DNA of 47,273 nucleotides from IMG/VR virus record IMGVR_UViG_3300037246_000253, positions 1-47,273 of that record; one strand, 5' to 3'. The DNA comes from a virus. The notes beneath the pieces are model-generated. The model saw nothing but the letters and a program-made list of their open reading frames with translations. It was not told the DNA's origin and made no database searches. The position numbers and the translations under genes are program-made. The first letter of the stretch is position 1, and every line of letters starts with the position of its first letter. This document shows positions 40,900 through 47,273 of the stretch, in pieces.

Positions 40900-41760
40900 C
40901 TATGCAGCTGCAAGAGCAGAGCCATCATGCGCGACTAACACCACGCCAGAGTTCTGCAAAATTTGTGAGCCCATGTAGATCGAGCAACGGGCCCAGGAAT
41001 AATCCTGTTCCTCGTCGAAGCCTACCCGCATCTCCAAGTCGTCCGCGTTGTAAGCGTGGCCGATTGCAGACTTGTGGAACATATACGTTTCCTCGGTCGC
41101 TGATCCAGCGCCGCCACCACCGTTGAGATTGGGGTGGACACACCAGTTCATGCCGAGCCAACGATATGACTGAGGACGGTCTCTCCACGCAGGATCGGCG
41201 TTGTCAAACGGGCCATTCATGGTGAAGTCGCGAGAGCCAAAGTCATTCTCGCCCATCATGTAAGCCTCGTAAGCAGGCGTCACGACGAACGTGATATTGC
41301 CGTCCCATGGCACATCGTTATTGCCAAGGACGGTCTTTGACCGCAGGGTGCGGAGCGTGTCAGCTACGACCGCGCCGCCAATGTTGACGGTGCCGGTTGC
41401 GAGCTCCCCGAATACGTCCTGGTCAATCTTGCGATTGATGACGCCCATACAGGTAGCTTGCATGATCGCGCGCTGGTTGCCCTGCGATGCGAAGATGTTG
41501 AAATCCGTCTTGCGAACGAGATCATGCCACTCGACCAATGTTGCCACTGGTTGAGAGAGATTATCTCCGCGAGCCGGAATAAGGCCATTGACGCCGCGTG
41601 TTTTCGCGGTGGCGCCGCCGGAATCTGCGACGAGGAACGTCGCTTGGTTGCCCTTGATGACGGATTCGGTTGTCGTGAATCCGCGGATCAGGGACACCAG
41701 TTGTTCAAAACCGTGGATAAATTCCTGTCGGTATTGAATTTGAAACGCAGTTTCAGCCAT
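40900..41760 (-). CDS. Major capsid protein
   Basis: 286 aa. The N-terminal part (FQIQYRQEFIHGFEQLVSLIRG, GNQATFLVADSGGATAKTRGVNG, ATLVEWHDLVRKTDFNIF) and a central domain (AIMQATCMGVINRKIDQDVF, TFVVTPAYEAYMMG) followed by FHKSAIGHAYNADDLEMRVGFDEEQDYSWARCSIYMGSQILQNSGVVLV-type C-terminal strands fit HK97-fold podovirus capsid proteins. Good ribosome site (GGGAG, 6 nt spacing). Its place after the scaffold-like gene and before the decoration gene supports the call. Confidence 0.8.
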   Translation of the reverse strand: MAETAFQIQYRQEFIHGFEQLVSLIRGFTTTESVIKGNQATFLVADSGGATAKTRGVNGLIPARGDNLSQPVATLVEWHDLVRKTDFNIFASQGNQRAIMQATCMGVINRKIDQDVFGELATGTVNIGGAVVADTLRTLRSKTVLGNNDVPWDGNITFVVTPAYEAYMMGENDFGSRDFTMNGPFDNADPAWRDRPQSYRWLGMNWCVHPNLNGGGGAGSATEETYMFHKSAIGHAYNADDLEMRVGFDEEQDYSWARCSIYMGSQILQNSGVVLVAHDGSALAAA

Positions 41761-41821
41761 GAGGCTTCTCCCAAGTTAGTGAAATATCCGTTTCCACTTA
41801 TCGGGTTAGCCTGCTTGGGCT

Positions 41822-41850
41822 CGTGAGGGTTGGCCTTTCGGGGCCTCACG
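41822..41850. repeat. Two-part hairpin ahead of the capsid gene
   Basis: CGTGAG pairs with CTCACG and an inner GGCC pairs with GGCC across a CCGAAA loop, with a 3-4 nt bulge on one side. It lies in the 162-bp gap before the capsid gene together with G/C-rich runs (about 41858-41885). There is no T-run on either strand. It may stabilise or process the capsid mRNA; no promoter is recognisable in this gap. Confidence 0.4.
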
Positions 41851-41922
41851 TTGCCGGCAGGGGGCCGGGGGTTCGACCGGGGGCCTTGCGGGTTGGCCAG
41901 TCTGGGTCGTGGTAGCTCGAAT

Positions 41923-42072
41923 CTACAGCGAGCCGCCCTTAGATGCAATAGCGTGTTTCGTGCCGCCGGTCGTAGCCTTACGTTTTTTCTTACGCGGATT
42001 CAGCGGTGTGACCACGTTAGAGCCCTTACGTTTGCCGGTCGTGTAGTTTTTCTGGGGTGCATATTCAGCCAT
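41923..42072 (-). CDS. 49-aa very basic microprotein upstream of the capsid gene
   Basis: Start ATG with AAGGTGA 4 nt upstream and 9 bp after the preceding stop; stop TAG at 41923. The peptide is Lys/Arg-rich (KRKGSNVV, NPRKKKRKATTGG) with a short Gly/Ser end, resembling a nucleic-acid- or head-associated peptide. It lies in the head assembly block between scaffold-like and capsid genes. No family known to me. Confidence 0.6.
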   Translation of the reverse strand: MAEYAPQKNYTTGKRKGSNVVTPLNPRKKKRKATTGGTKHAIASKGGSL

Positions 42073-42081
42073 GGTGTCACC

Positions 42082-42312
42082 TTAAAAGAAATTCCGGAGC
42101 GGGTTGGCTACGTCCTTAAAAACGGACTTAACGCCATATTTCTTTTTCCTTCGCTTGATCGGCTGGCCGGTATCCGGATCCAGCATTTTCGTGTCTGAGA
42201 ACCCGGGCTTTTCCTTGAATTCCTTGCCCTCACGCTTTCTCTTGCCTTTCAGGTACGCGAATGACGCAGGGCCGAAGAAATGGCCGCCCTTGTCGCCTTG
42301 CAGGAAACTCAT
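42082..42312 (-). CDS. Small basic hypothetical head-region protein
   Basis: 76 aa, strongly basic (KGKRKREGKEFKEK, KRRKKKYGVK), mostly without hydrophobic core. The start ATG overlaps the stop of the upstream gene (TAATG), which supports both. It is one of three consecutive small basic proteins between the scaffold-like and capsid genes. DNA or capsid-interior binding is possible from charge alone. Confidence 0.6.
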   Translation of the reverse strand: MSFLQGDKGGHFFGPASFAYLKGKRKREGKEFKEKPGFSDTKMLDPDTGQPIKRRKKKYGVKSVFKDVANPLRNFF

Positions 42313-42539
42313 TATCGACTCAGTGGTGTGCGAACACCGCCTAACCGCTGTTGCCGTGGTGGCCTTGCCGGCCGGCGGGGCCTGCTTGGAGGCTGGAGCT
42401 CGTCACCGCCAGGGTCTCGCTCAGAGCCAGTTGCGGGGTTGCGGCGCTTGTTGATGCCAGTCAATGCAGCCGACAGCGGCGTACCACTCCTTCCGCCGAC
42501 TCCGCGCGCTTTTGCAACCATATCTCTCAGTGTGCCCAT
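42312..42539 (-). CDS. Small Arg/Pro-rich hypothetical protein
   Basis: 75 aa. The N-terminal 30 residues (MGTLRDMVAKARGVGG, TPLSAALTGINKRR) look folded. The rest is Arg/Pro-rich and disordered (PPSRPRRPARPPRQQR). AGGGA lies 8 nt before the ATG, and the TAA overlaps the next start. It follows the scaffold-like gene by 9 bp. Function unknown. Confidence 0.55.
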   Translation of the reverse strand: MGTLRDMVAKARGVGGRSGTPLSAALTGINKRRNPATGSERDPGGDELQPPSRPRRPARPPRQQRLGGVRTPLSR

Positions 42540-42548
42540 AGCAATTCC

Positions 42549-43487
42549 CTATGCTGCGTCCGCCTCGTCGAGGTTGGATCGTATATCGTATAGCTCGCGG
42601 AGTCGAGCCTGCATCTTTTCGTCCTTCTTGTATTCCATGGTGCCCATCTTGCCCTCGTAGAGAGCAATTTCCTCGTGCAGGCTGGCCACCGCTTTCTGGT
42701 CATTGGGGATCAGCGGCGCGATCGGATTGACCTTGCGAGCGAGCTCTGCAAAGCCCTTCATCACGCCGACATTGTTGAAAAATCCAGTCTCGTCCTTGAA
42801 GCGGCCATTGACGAGCATGTCGCTGGCTTCATCACCAAAGGTCGATTTCAGGAGCCCGGTTATCAGGTTCATGTTGGTGCGGTAGTCCTTGCCCCACGCA
42901 TCACGGAGCTCGTCGGTTGCTTCCTTGGATTGCTCGGTGTCGCGATCCATGCGCGCATCCTGCATGCGCTCATCGAGGCCGTTGTACCACTCGATTGCCT
43001 TGTGAGCGAAAGGTGTAGAAGCGTGTATCTCGTGGATGGCGCCCATAAAATCCTCCATGAGCTCCTTGTCGTTCTCTCCGACCACCAGCCCATCTGGCAG
43101 GTCCTCGAGGTAGCCCGCGGCCTCGAGCGGCACACCAATCTCGGTGCGATACGCGCTGATCTCCTCGTCGGTCGCCTCGGCCCCGGGCGCTGTCGGTCCC
43201 AGGTTGCCGGCGCGGATCTTCTGCTCGGCCTCGCGGTAGGCGTTGCCGAAGTCGCTCGCCTCGGTAAACCTGCTGAGTTTACTCAGAAACTTGTCGTCAT
43301 CGCCGGCAATGCCCTTGCGCCAGTCAGCGTTGACGGCCTCGTGGTGAGCATCGAAAAATGCGTCCTGGGTCTCGTAGCCTGAGAGCATCTCACGGCGCGC
43401 GGAGTTGTCATCGGACTCAGGGACCATGGTGTCGTACCACTGGCCATCGAGCACTGTGGTTGGGTCATCGATTATCGGGTCTGGCAT
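42549..43487 (-). CDS. Scaffold-like head assembly protein
   Basis: 312 aa, acidic and helical, with a disordered acidic N-terminus (about 1-30), helices through the middle (about 85-160) and a C-terminal coiled coil (VASLHEEIALYEGKMGT, RLRELYDIRSNLDEA). It sits between the portal block and capsid, the usual place of the scaffolding protein, which guides procapsid assembly and is then removed. AGAGGT is 9 nt from the ATG. Assigned from composition and position; scaffolds diverge too fast for a motif. Confidence 0.65.
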   Translation of the reverse strand: MPDPIIDDPTTVLDGQWYDTMVPESDDNSARREMLSGYETQDAFFDAHHEAVNADWRKGIAGDDDKFLSKLSRFTEASDFGNAYREAEQKIRAGNLGPTAPGAEATDEEISAYRTEIGVPLEAAGYLEDLPDGLVVGENDKELMEDFMGAIHEIHASTPFAHKAIEWYNGLDERMQDARMDRDTEQSKEATDELRDAWGKDYRTNMNLITGLLKSTFGDEASDMLVNGRFKDETGFFNNVGVMKGFAELARKVNPIAPLIPNDQKAVASLHEEIALYEGKMGTMEYKKDEKMQARLRELYDIRSNLDEADAA

Positions 43488-43809
43488 CGGGATCTACCTC
43501 TAGTTTTCGGATTGCGATTTTATCGGGATCGGTTTTTGTTGTCGCCTGATGGAGCATGTGGACGATGAGTGTACCGCACCAGCGCTTACCCTCACAAAAG
43601 GAAGTCAGGTGCGCATTCTCTGGTCGGAACGATGTGTCGTAGGTGGCGAAGGCTCGCATCAGGAAATCCAGCGACATGCGCTGCTGACGCGAGGACGCCG
43701 TGCCGCCATGGACTGCCCGAAGCGATTGAACCTCAGCCTCGGTGTAGTCGGGCGGTGTCAGCGGATCCTTGTGCGGTAAGCACTCGGAGATCTTATCTCG
43801 GATTGTCAA
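43465..43809 (-). CDS. Bbp19-like small head-region protein
   Basis: 114 aa. The central part (MSLDFLMRAFATYDTSFRP, HLTSFCEGKRWCGTLIVHMLHQA, about residues 45-90) resembles the short Bbp19 domain found beside phage portal genes (L...f..s.f...t-f.eGrR.vg..il..l). Function unknown. It starts at TTG placed directly after the portal stop (TAATTG); no ATG lies before the conserved part, so the TTG is accepted with caution. It overlaps the scaffold-like gene by 23 bp. Confidence 0.6.
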   Translation of the reverse strand: MTIRDKISECLPHKDPLTPPDYTEAEVQSLRAVHGGTASSRQQRMSLDFLMRAFATYDTSFRPENAHLTSFCEGKRWCGTLIVHMLHQATTKTDPDKIAIRKLEVDPDARPDNR

Positions 43810-45456
43810 TTACGCTGCTGCTGCCTGAGCTCGGTTTTTCTCCGCGGAGGCTAATTCCCTATCGGCTGTTGCGGCTGATTTAGCGATCTCGACCTGTTCC
43901 TCGGCCTGAGCCTGTTCAGCATTGGAGCGAATGATCTGGGCAGCCTGTCGCGGTGAGCGCATGTGCCGTGGATCTACACCAATGCCCTCGAGTGCTGCCC
44001 TCAGAGCAGTACCCGAATCCCAATGCGCCATTGCGTTCGGATCGAATGCCATGGCCCGCTCAATGAGCTCGGCCGATTCGAGATACGTGGCGGCGTCTTT
44101 ACGCTCAATCGCATCGTGCAATGGGCTGATGAATTTGAAATGAATCTCACGCCCGGATAGATCCTTGGGCATGTCGTCAGGGGATCCGAAGTGGCCAGCG
44201 CGGAGTAGGGCGTCGAAAGTGTCCTCACAAAGCTGACCATTGTATTCATGCTCCATGGGTTCAAATAGCGGTAACGCTTGTCGCACATACTCCTCAACGC
44301 GCTGGCCAACCTCGAATGCTGTCATGTCGCCCTCAGGGGGCGGCAACGTCAATTTGTTCAGATAGAACGCTTCGGCCAGCATGTTCATCTGCCGCTCGGC
44401 GTTCTCGAAGCCCATCGGCAAGCCGCGCCTGTCCTGATTCAGCGGCCGCAGCACATCGCCTTTGCGCTCGTCATACTCAACATCGGCCCAGGTTATGCCG
44501 CCAGAGTACAGCTGAATATCGCTGCGAATGGCGTCCTGAGTCGCAATCATAGGTGGACGCACCGACATCTCGCCGGCCTCGAGAAGGGTTAAACTCATGG
44601 CCTGCAGGAGCCGAGCGTCCGGTAACCCGGCCACGGAAGCCGGAGAATACGCATACTGAGAGCCAGAGACCGTCTGCCAGCGTGGCAGCGTGATGCCGTG
44701 GCTCCACACCCCATGTTCTTGCATGATGTGCTGGTTGTCCATGTCCAGATATACGACGATCCAAGGGTAGCCCTCACCCGCACCATTCTGGCCTTGGTAG
44801 ACATCGGTCGAAATGCTGCAGCGCATGCACTTGACCGTTTTCAGGTTGCTTTTCGTGGTGACCTTGGCGTGATTGTGATGCAGGGCGTCCTCGCCAAATT
44901 CCTCTTTTAGCTGCTTAATGGTCTGCTCGTACTTGAAATAAATCTCACCCAGTTGCCCCTCGGCGTTCTCGGCCCATCCGGCATCGCGCAGATGCCAGCA
45001 CCGATACAGCAGGTGCGGCCCGTCAGCGCTTTTCCAGTTGATGTCGCGGGTGATGATGCACTGACCGAAGGCGGCAAAGTCGGCATCGCCCTCGGAGGTC
45101 GCTCGAATCAGTTGCGCGCGCCGGTCATACATCGCTTGGCGCATGCGCTTGGTGGCCCACGCCAACCAGCTTTTCGCGTCATGGGAGAGCGAGTCCTCCT
45201 CATGGACCGATATCTCAAACCACGGTTTTGCCCTCGGCCGCAGCATAGCGGCGAAGGAATTGCTCAGATCCCGGTGCACCAGGATTGGATATGAGGAGTA
45301 CAGATGCTCTGCGAACTCCTCGCCAATGTAGCGGCGGATCGTAAAGTCCGCACGTTGCGGGTAGAAGTTTTCTGCGATTTCTTGCCATAGCGTTGTGATG
45401 GCCTTGCGGTCTGAGAACAGCGAGGCTGCTCTGATGGAGATGTCTTGCGGTCTCAT
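43810..45456 (-). CDS. Head-to-tail connecting (portal) protein
   Basis: 548 aa from the ATG at 45456, fixed by a TGATG overlap with the upstream stop; a longer in-frame reading is rejected. The N-terminus ISIRAASLFSDRKAITTLWQEIAENFYPQRADF, then HRDLSNSFAAMLRPRAKPWFEI and DAKSWLAWATKRMRQAMYD, match podovirus head-to-tail connector proteins. A C-terminal Ala/Glu/Gln-rich helix (residues about 505-545) would line the portal barrel or tail. Dodecameric portal through which DNA is packaged and ejected. Confidence 0.85.
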   Translation of the reverse strand: MRPQDISIRAASLFSDRKAITTLWQEIAENFYPQRADFTIRRYIGEEFAEHLYSSYPILVHRDLSNSFAAMLRPRAKPWFEISVHEEDSLSHDAKSWLAWATKRMRQAMYDRRAQLIRATSEGDADFAAFGQCIITRDINWKSADGPHLLYRCWHLRDAGWAENAEGQLGEIYFKYEQTIKQLKEEFGEDALHHNHAKVTTKSNLKTVKCMRCSISTDVYQGQNGAGEGYPWIVVYLDMDNQHIMQEHGVWSHGITLPRWQTVSGSQYAYSPASVAGLPDARLLQAMSLTLLEAGEMSVRPPMIATQDAIRSDIQLYSGGITWADVEYDERKGDVLRPLNQDRRGLPMGFENAERQMNMLAEAFYLNKLTLPPPEGDMTAFEVGQRVEEYVRQALPLFEPMEHEYNGQLCEDTFDALLRAGHFGSPDDMPKDLSGREIHFKFISPLHDAIERKDAATYLESAELIERAMAFDPNAMAHWDSGTALRAALEGIGVDPRHMRSPRQAAQIIRSNAEQAQAEEQVEIAKSAATADRELASAEKNRAQAAAA

Positions 45457-45800
45457 CAAACTGTTCCGATACCGCCTACGGTGAAATCGAATGTTGGCGT
45501 AGCCGAGCCGCCAATGACCTGCACGCAACGCAACCTTAGAGCATTCACCGAGAATGTAATGCGCTCGCTGGTGACACCGGTGGCCTGCGCGAACACAGCG
45601 CCGGCGATGGCATACCACTTTTCGGAAGCCTGATCCCACTCCTCAAAGTGAACATCGAGCGTCTCGGCGGTGCCGTCATTCGCGGTGACGTCCAGGAAGC
45701 ATGAAAAGTCCTTGCCAGTACCGACGCCGCGGTCAGAATTGATGGTGCCGAGGCCTTGGAGAACAGCCTTAACAAAAATAATTTCGGTTTTTCTAGTCAT
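45456..45800 (-). CDS. Small beta-rich virion-type protein
   Basis: 114 aa. Strand-rich (EIIFVKAVLQGLGTINSD, DFSCFLDVTAND, ERITFSVNALRLRCVQVIGG, TFDFTVGGIGTV), with no signal or membrane segment. Start and stop overlap its neighbours (ATGA upstream, TGATG downstream). It precedes the portal. A head or tail accessory protein is likely from position; no family recognised. Confidence 0.6.
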   Translation of the reverse strand: MTRKTEIIFVKAVLQGLGTINSDRGVGTGKDFSCFLDVTANDGTAETLDVHFEEWDQASEKWYAIAGAVFAQATGVTSERITFSVNALRLRCVQVIGGSATPTFDFTVGGIGTV

Positions 45801-46036
45801 CCCAGTAAGTCCTCTGTTAAGACATTGCGCATGCGTGAGCCACGCCGGCCAGCCGCTTTGCGGCGTTCATTGCGGCGGATCAGTTCTGAATCGGGCATGT
45901 CGGCGCCAGCGTAGACCTTATCTAGCTTGGCCTGACTTTTGTCTTTTGCGATGGCACGGCGCTCTTTGCTGGTCATGTAACCCTTGCCGGAAATCCAGCC
46001 GCCCGCACGATCCATGGTGTTCCCAAGTCCTGACAT
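45797..46036 (-). CDS. Small basic hypothetical protein after terminase
   Basis: 79 aa, basic and mostly helical (TSKERRAIAKDKSQAKLDKVY, SELIRRNERRKAAGRRGSRMRN). Start TGATG with the terminase stop, helped by AAGGAGG inside the terminase end. It could be a packaging accessory, but it does not show the HTH usual in small terminase subunits. Confidence 0.6.
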   Translation of the reverse strand: MSGLGNTMDRAGGWISGKGYMTSKERRAIAKDKSQAKLDKVYAGADMPDSELIRRNERRKAAGRRGSRMRNVLTEDLLG

Positions 46037-47273
46037 CAGCGCCTCCTTGGCTTTAGACTGTGCGGCCCGGTATTGACCTTGGGCCGTTTCTTGCCGCCAA
46101 AATTACCACTTCGTTGATCGTCGCGCCACTGACCCAGGTGTGTGATCGATTTTGCACCGGCCGACCACGACATCACTACCGCGTCCGCTTTGTCGGGAGA
46201 ATGGCCCAGTTCCTTGACCAATTCCTTTTTCGGCGTGACTTTGATGCCTTGCGGCGTCAATTCCCATTTCAGCGCGCAGAGCTCGCCCACCAGTTCTACA
46301 TCGTCCGGTAGCGCGATTGGCGAGCCATGATCTTGCTCGGGATCCAGCGCCTCCATAAATTTCCAGTAGACCTCGGCACGCTTGTTGAAGAATTTGAGAT
46401 GCTTCGATTTGGTCCTGCCGATCGATTTATCGATGCCAAGGTGCCGGATGCAGGTAATGCCGTTTTCATCCAGATGCGCCCATGCTTCGGCGCCGTTGAC
46501 CTCACCACAGTCAATGACCGGTGTGGCATCGTTGCGGCGGTGTCTGAGCACCAGTGCGGCCACATCGCGGCCGTGTGGCGTCTCTATTCCCGGTTTTACG
46601 ATGAACTCGGGGTAAAAGCCGTCATAGCGAGGAGCGAGCACCGTCCTGTCTTTGCTTCTGGCGCAATCGACGCCTATGGCGCACATCGGCACCCCGCTTG
46701 GTGGCTTGCCACTGGCCTCCATCCAGCGGTTTTGCGCGCCGTGCACCCATGCCATCGGGATGACCTGATCGGTCTCGTCCTTGCGCGCGGCCATAAAGTT
46801 GCCATCACGGATGGCAGAGCGTAATGGCTCGGGCAGCGCATCCAGCTGCGCGGCGTAATTGGTGTCACGCAGGAACGGGTTGTCGGATAAGTGCGCTGGA
46901 ATAAAGGTCCGCGACAGCGGGATCAGCATTTTCGGCGTGCCGTCATCGTTAAACTTGCCACTTGGGACCTGGGCATCGGGGCCCTCGACCCACTGATCGA
47001 AGGTATTGCCAGAGTCGTCTTGTCCTGTAACGCACCAGCGGAGCTCGCCGTACTCGGCCGGCCGCGGATAGCGTGGATCGAGCCACGGCGCGAACATCTT
47101 GATAATCCAGATGCCGGCACTCGAGGTCGGCGGATTCGAGCCCAACACCACCCGGCAGCGCTGGCCCTCGGTGGTGGTGCGGTTCCAGCCCATCAGAAAG
47201 CGCACCTGAAACTCGCGATTCTGCACCACTTCGTCAATGTAGATCAGGTCGTGCGGTTGGCCCTGCCAATGCT
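46036..47273 (-). CDS. terL: Terminase large subunit, 5' part cut by window edge
   Basis: Packages DNA into procapsids. The open frame continues to the right edge; the first visible codons encode HWQGQPHDLIYIDE, whose LIYIDE is the Walker B plus catalytic Glu of the ATPase domain (about 47230-47247), so a GTG at 47229 is not the start and Walker A lies beyond the edge. The nuclease domain follows with AIGVDCARSKD (first metal-binding Asp), PVIDCGEVNGAEAW (second) and SPDKADAVVMSW (third), the RNase H-like set of terminases. The C-terminus is basic (KKRPKV, PHSLKPRRR). Confidence 0.9.
   Translation of the reverse strand, partial: HWQGQPHDLIYIDEVVQNREFQVRFLMGWNRTTTEGQRCRVVLGSNPPTSSAGIWIIKMFAPWLDPRYPRPAEYGELRWCVTGQDDSGNTFDQWVEGPDAQVPSGKFNDDGTPKMLIPLSRTFIPAHLSDNPFLRDTNYAAQLDALPEPLRSAIRDGNFMAARKDETDQVIPMAWVHGAQNRWMEASGKPPSGVPMCAIGVDCARSKDRTVLAPRYDGFYPEFIVKPGIETPHGRDVAALVLRHRRNDATPVIDCGEVNGAEAWAHLDENGITCIRHLGIDKSIGRTKSKHLKFFNKRAEVYWKFMEALDPEQDHGSPIALPDDVELVGELCALKWELTPQGIKVTPKKELVKELGHSPDKADAVVMSWSAGAKSITHLGQWRDDQRSGNFGGKKRPKVNTGPHSLKPRRR

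Noticed and set aside
41688-41948. 86-aa minus-strand frame across the capsid leader
   Set aside because: Overlaps the capsid start out of frame, has Arg/Pro-rich composition from G/C runs, and no ribosome site.
42675-43382. Long open frame (235 aa) on the plus strand opposite the scaffold-like gene
   Set aside because: It is the antisense shadow of a GC-rich gene with biased third positions, has no good ribosome site, and runs against the transcription of the block.
45797-46036. Small terminase subunit
   Set aside because: The 79-aa basic protein has the wrong position (after terL) and no recognisable HTH, so I left it as hypothetical.
1-47273. CRISPR array, diversity-generating retroelement, insertion sequence, integrase and attachment site
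   Set aside because: I saw no regular spaced repeats, reverse transcriptase motifs, transposase or tyrosine/serine recombinase signatures in any long frame.

Overview
This 47.3 kb window is most of a tailed-phage genome (podovirus-type, short non-contractile tail) and shows no bacterial genes. The assignment rests on an uninterrupted late block on the minus strand. Read leftward from the right edge it contains a terminase large subunit (cut by the edge), a head-to-tail connector portal, a scaffold-like protein, a major capsid protein, a decoration-like protein, tail tubular proteins A and B in the T7 gp11/gp12 style, a GNAT-fold protein like T7 gp13, internal virion proteins in the positions of T7 gp14/15/16, and two tail fibres. 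A lysis cassette with a lipobox protein and spanin-like genes implies a Gram-negative host. Base composition is GC-rich by eye. I see no RNA polymerase, DNA polymerase, integrase, tRNA or CRISPR in the window, so replication genes may lie outside it. The open terminase at the right edge and the open gene at the left edge show that the genome continues on both sides.

Layout. (1) 1-5.58 kb, leftward early operon: an Arc-like ribbon-helix-helix repressor, a DUF1508 (YegP-like) protein, small Cys-rich proteins, a 319-bp gene-free segment rich in hairpins, a ParB-like HTH protein, zinc-ribbon proteins, an SF2 helicase, a DUF1064 nuclease-fold protein and a truncated gene. (2) 5.58-5.65 kb, divergent control region: three copies of a 10-bp operator lie over a good sigma70-type leftward promoter and a possible rightward one. 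(3) 5.65-7.98 kb, rightward early operon: a small zinc-type protein, an ERF annealing protein, a YqaJ-type exonuclease, a membrane or secreted peptide and a Lar-like antirestriction protein, closed by an intrinsic terminator. (4) 7.97-11.1 kb, lysis region (minus strand): endolysin, FN3 lipoprotein, holin-like peptide, Rz-like inner-membrane spanin, an overlapping lipoprotein with a C-terminal hydrophobic tail, and further membrane or exported proteins. (5) 11.1-22.6 kb: a long tail fibre and a 2,432-aa polyvalent protein. (6) 22.6-29.1 kb: a cassette of beta-rich virion or adhesin proteins ending in a small SPOUT-methyltransferase-like protein. (7) 29.1-47.3 kb: ejection proteins, second fibre, tail and head morphogenesis, packaging.

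Genes in each block are packed with ATGA, GTGA, TAATG or TGATG overlaps, which I used to fix many starts. The strongest unusual observations are the giant polyvalent protein, which combines a GHKL (Hsp90/MutL-type) ATPase fold, two HExxH zincins and an ADP-ribosyltransferase-like domain; an 85-aa gene apparently nested out of frame in the linker between two of those domains, with its own Shine-Dalgarno sequence; the operator-covered divergent promoter; a hairpin-rich non-coding segment; and an intrinsic terminator that separates high-copy capsid genes from tail genes.
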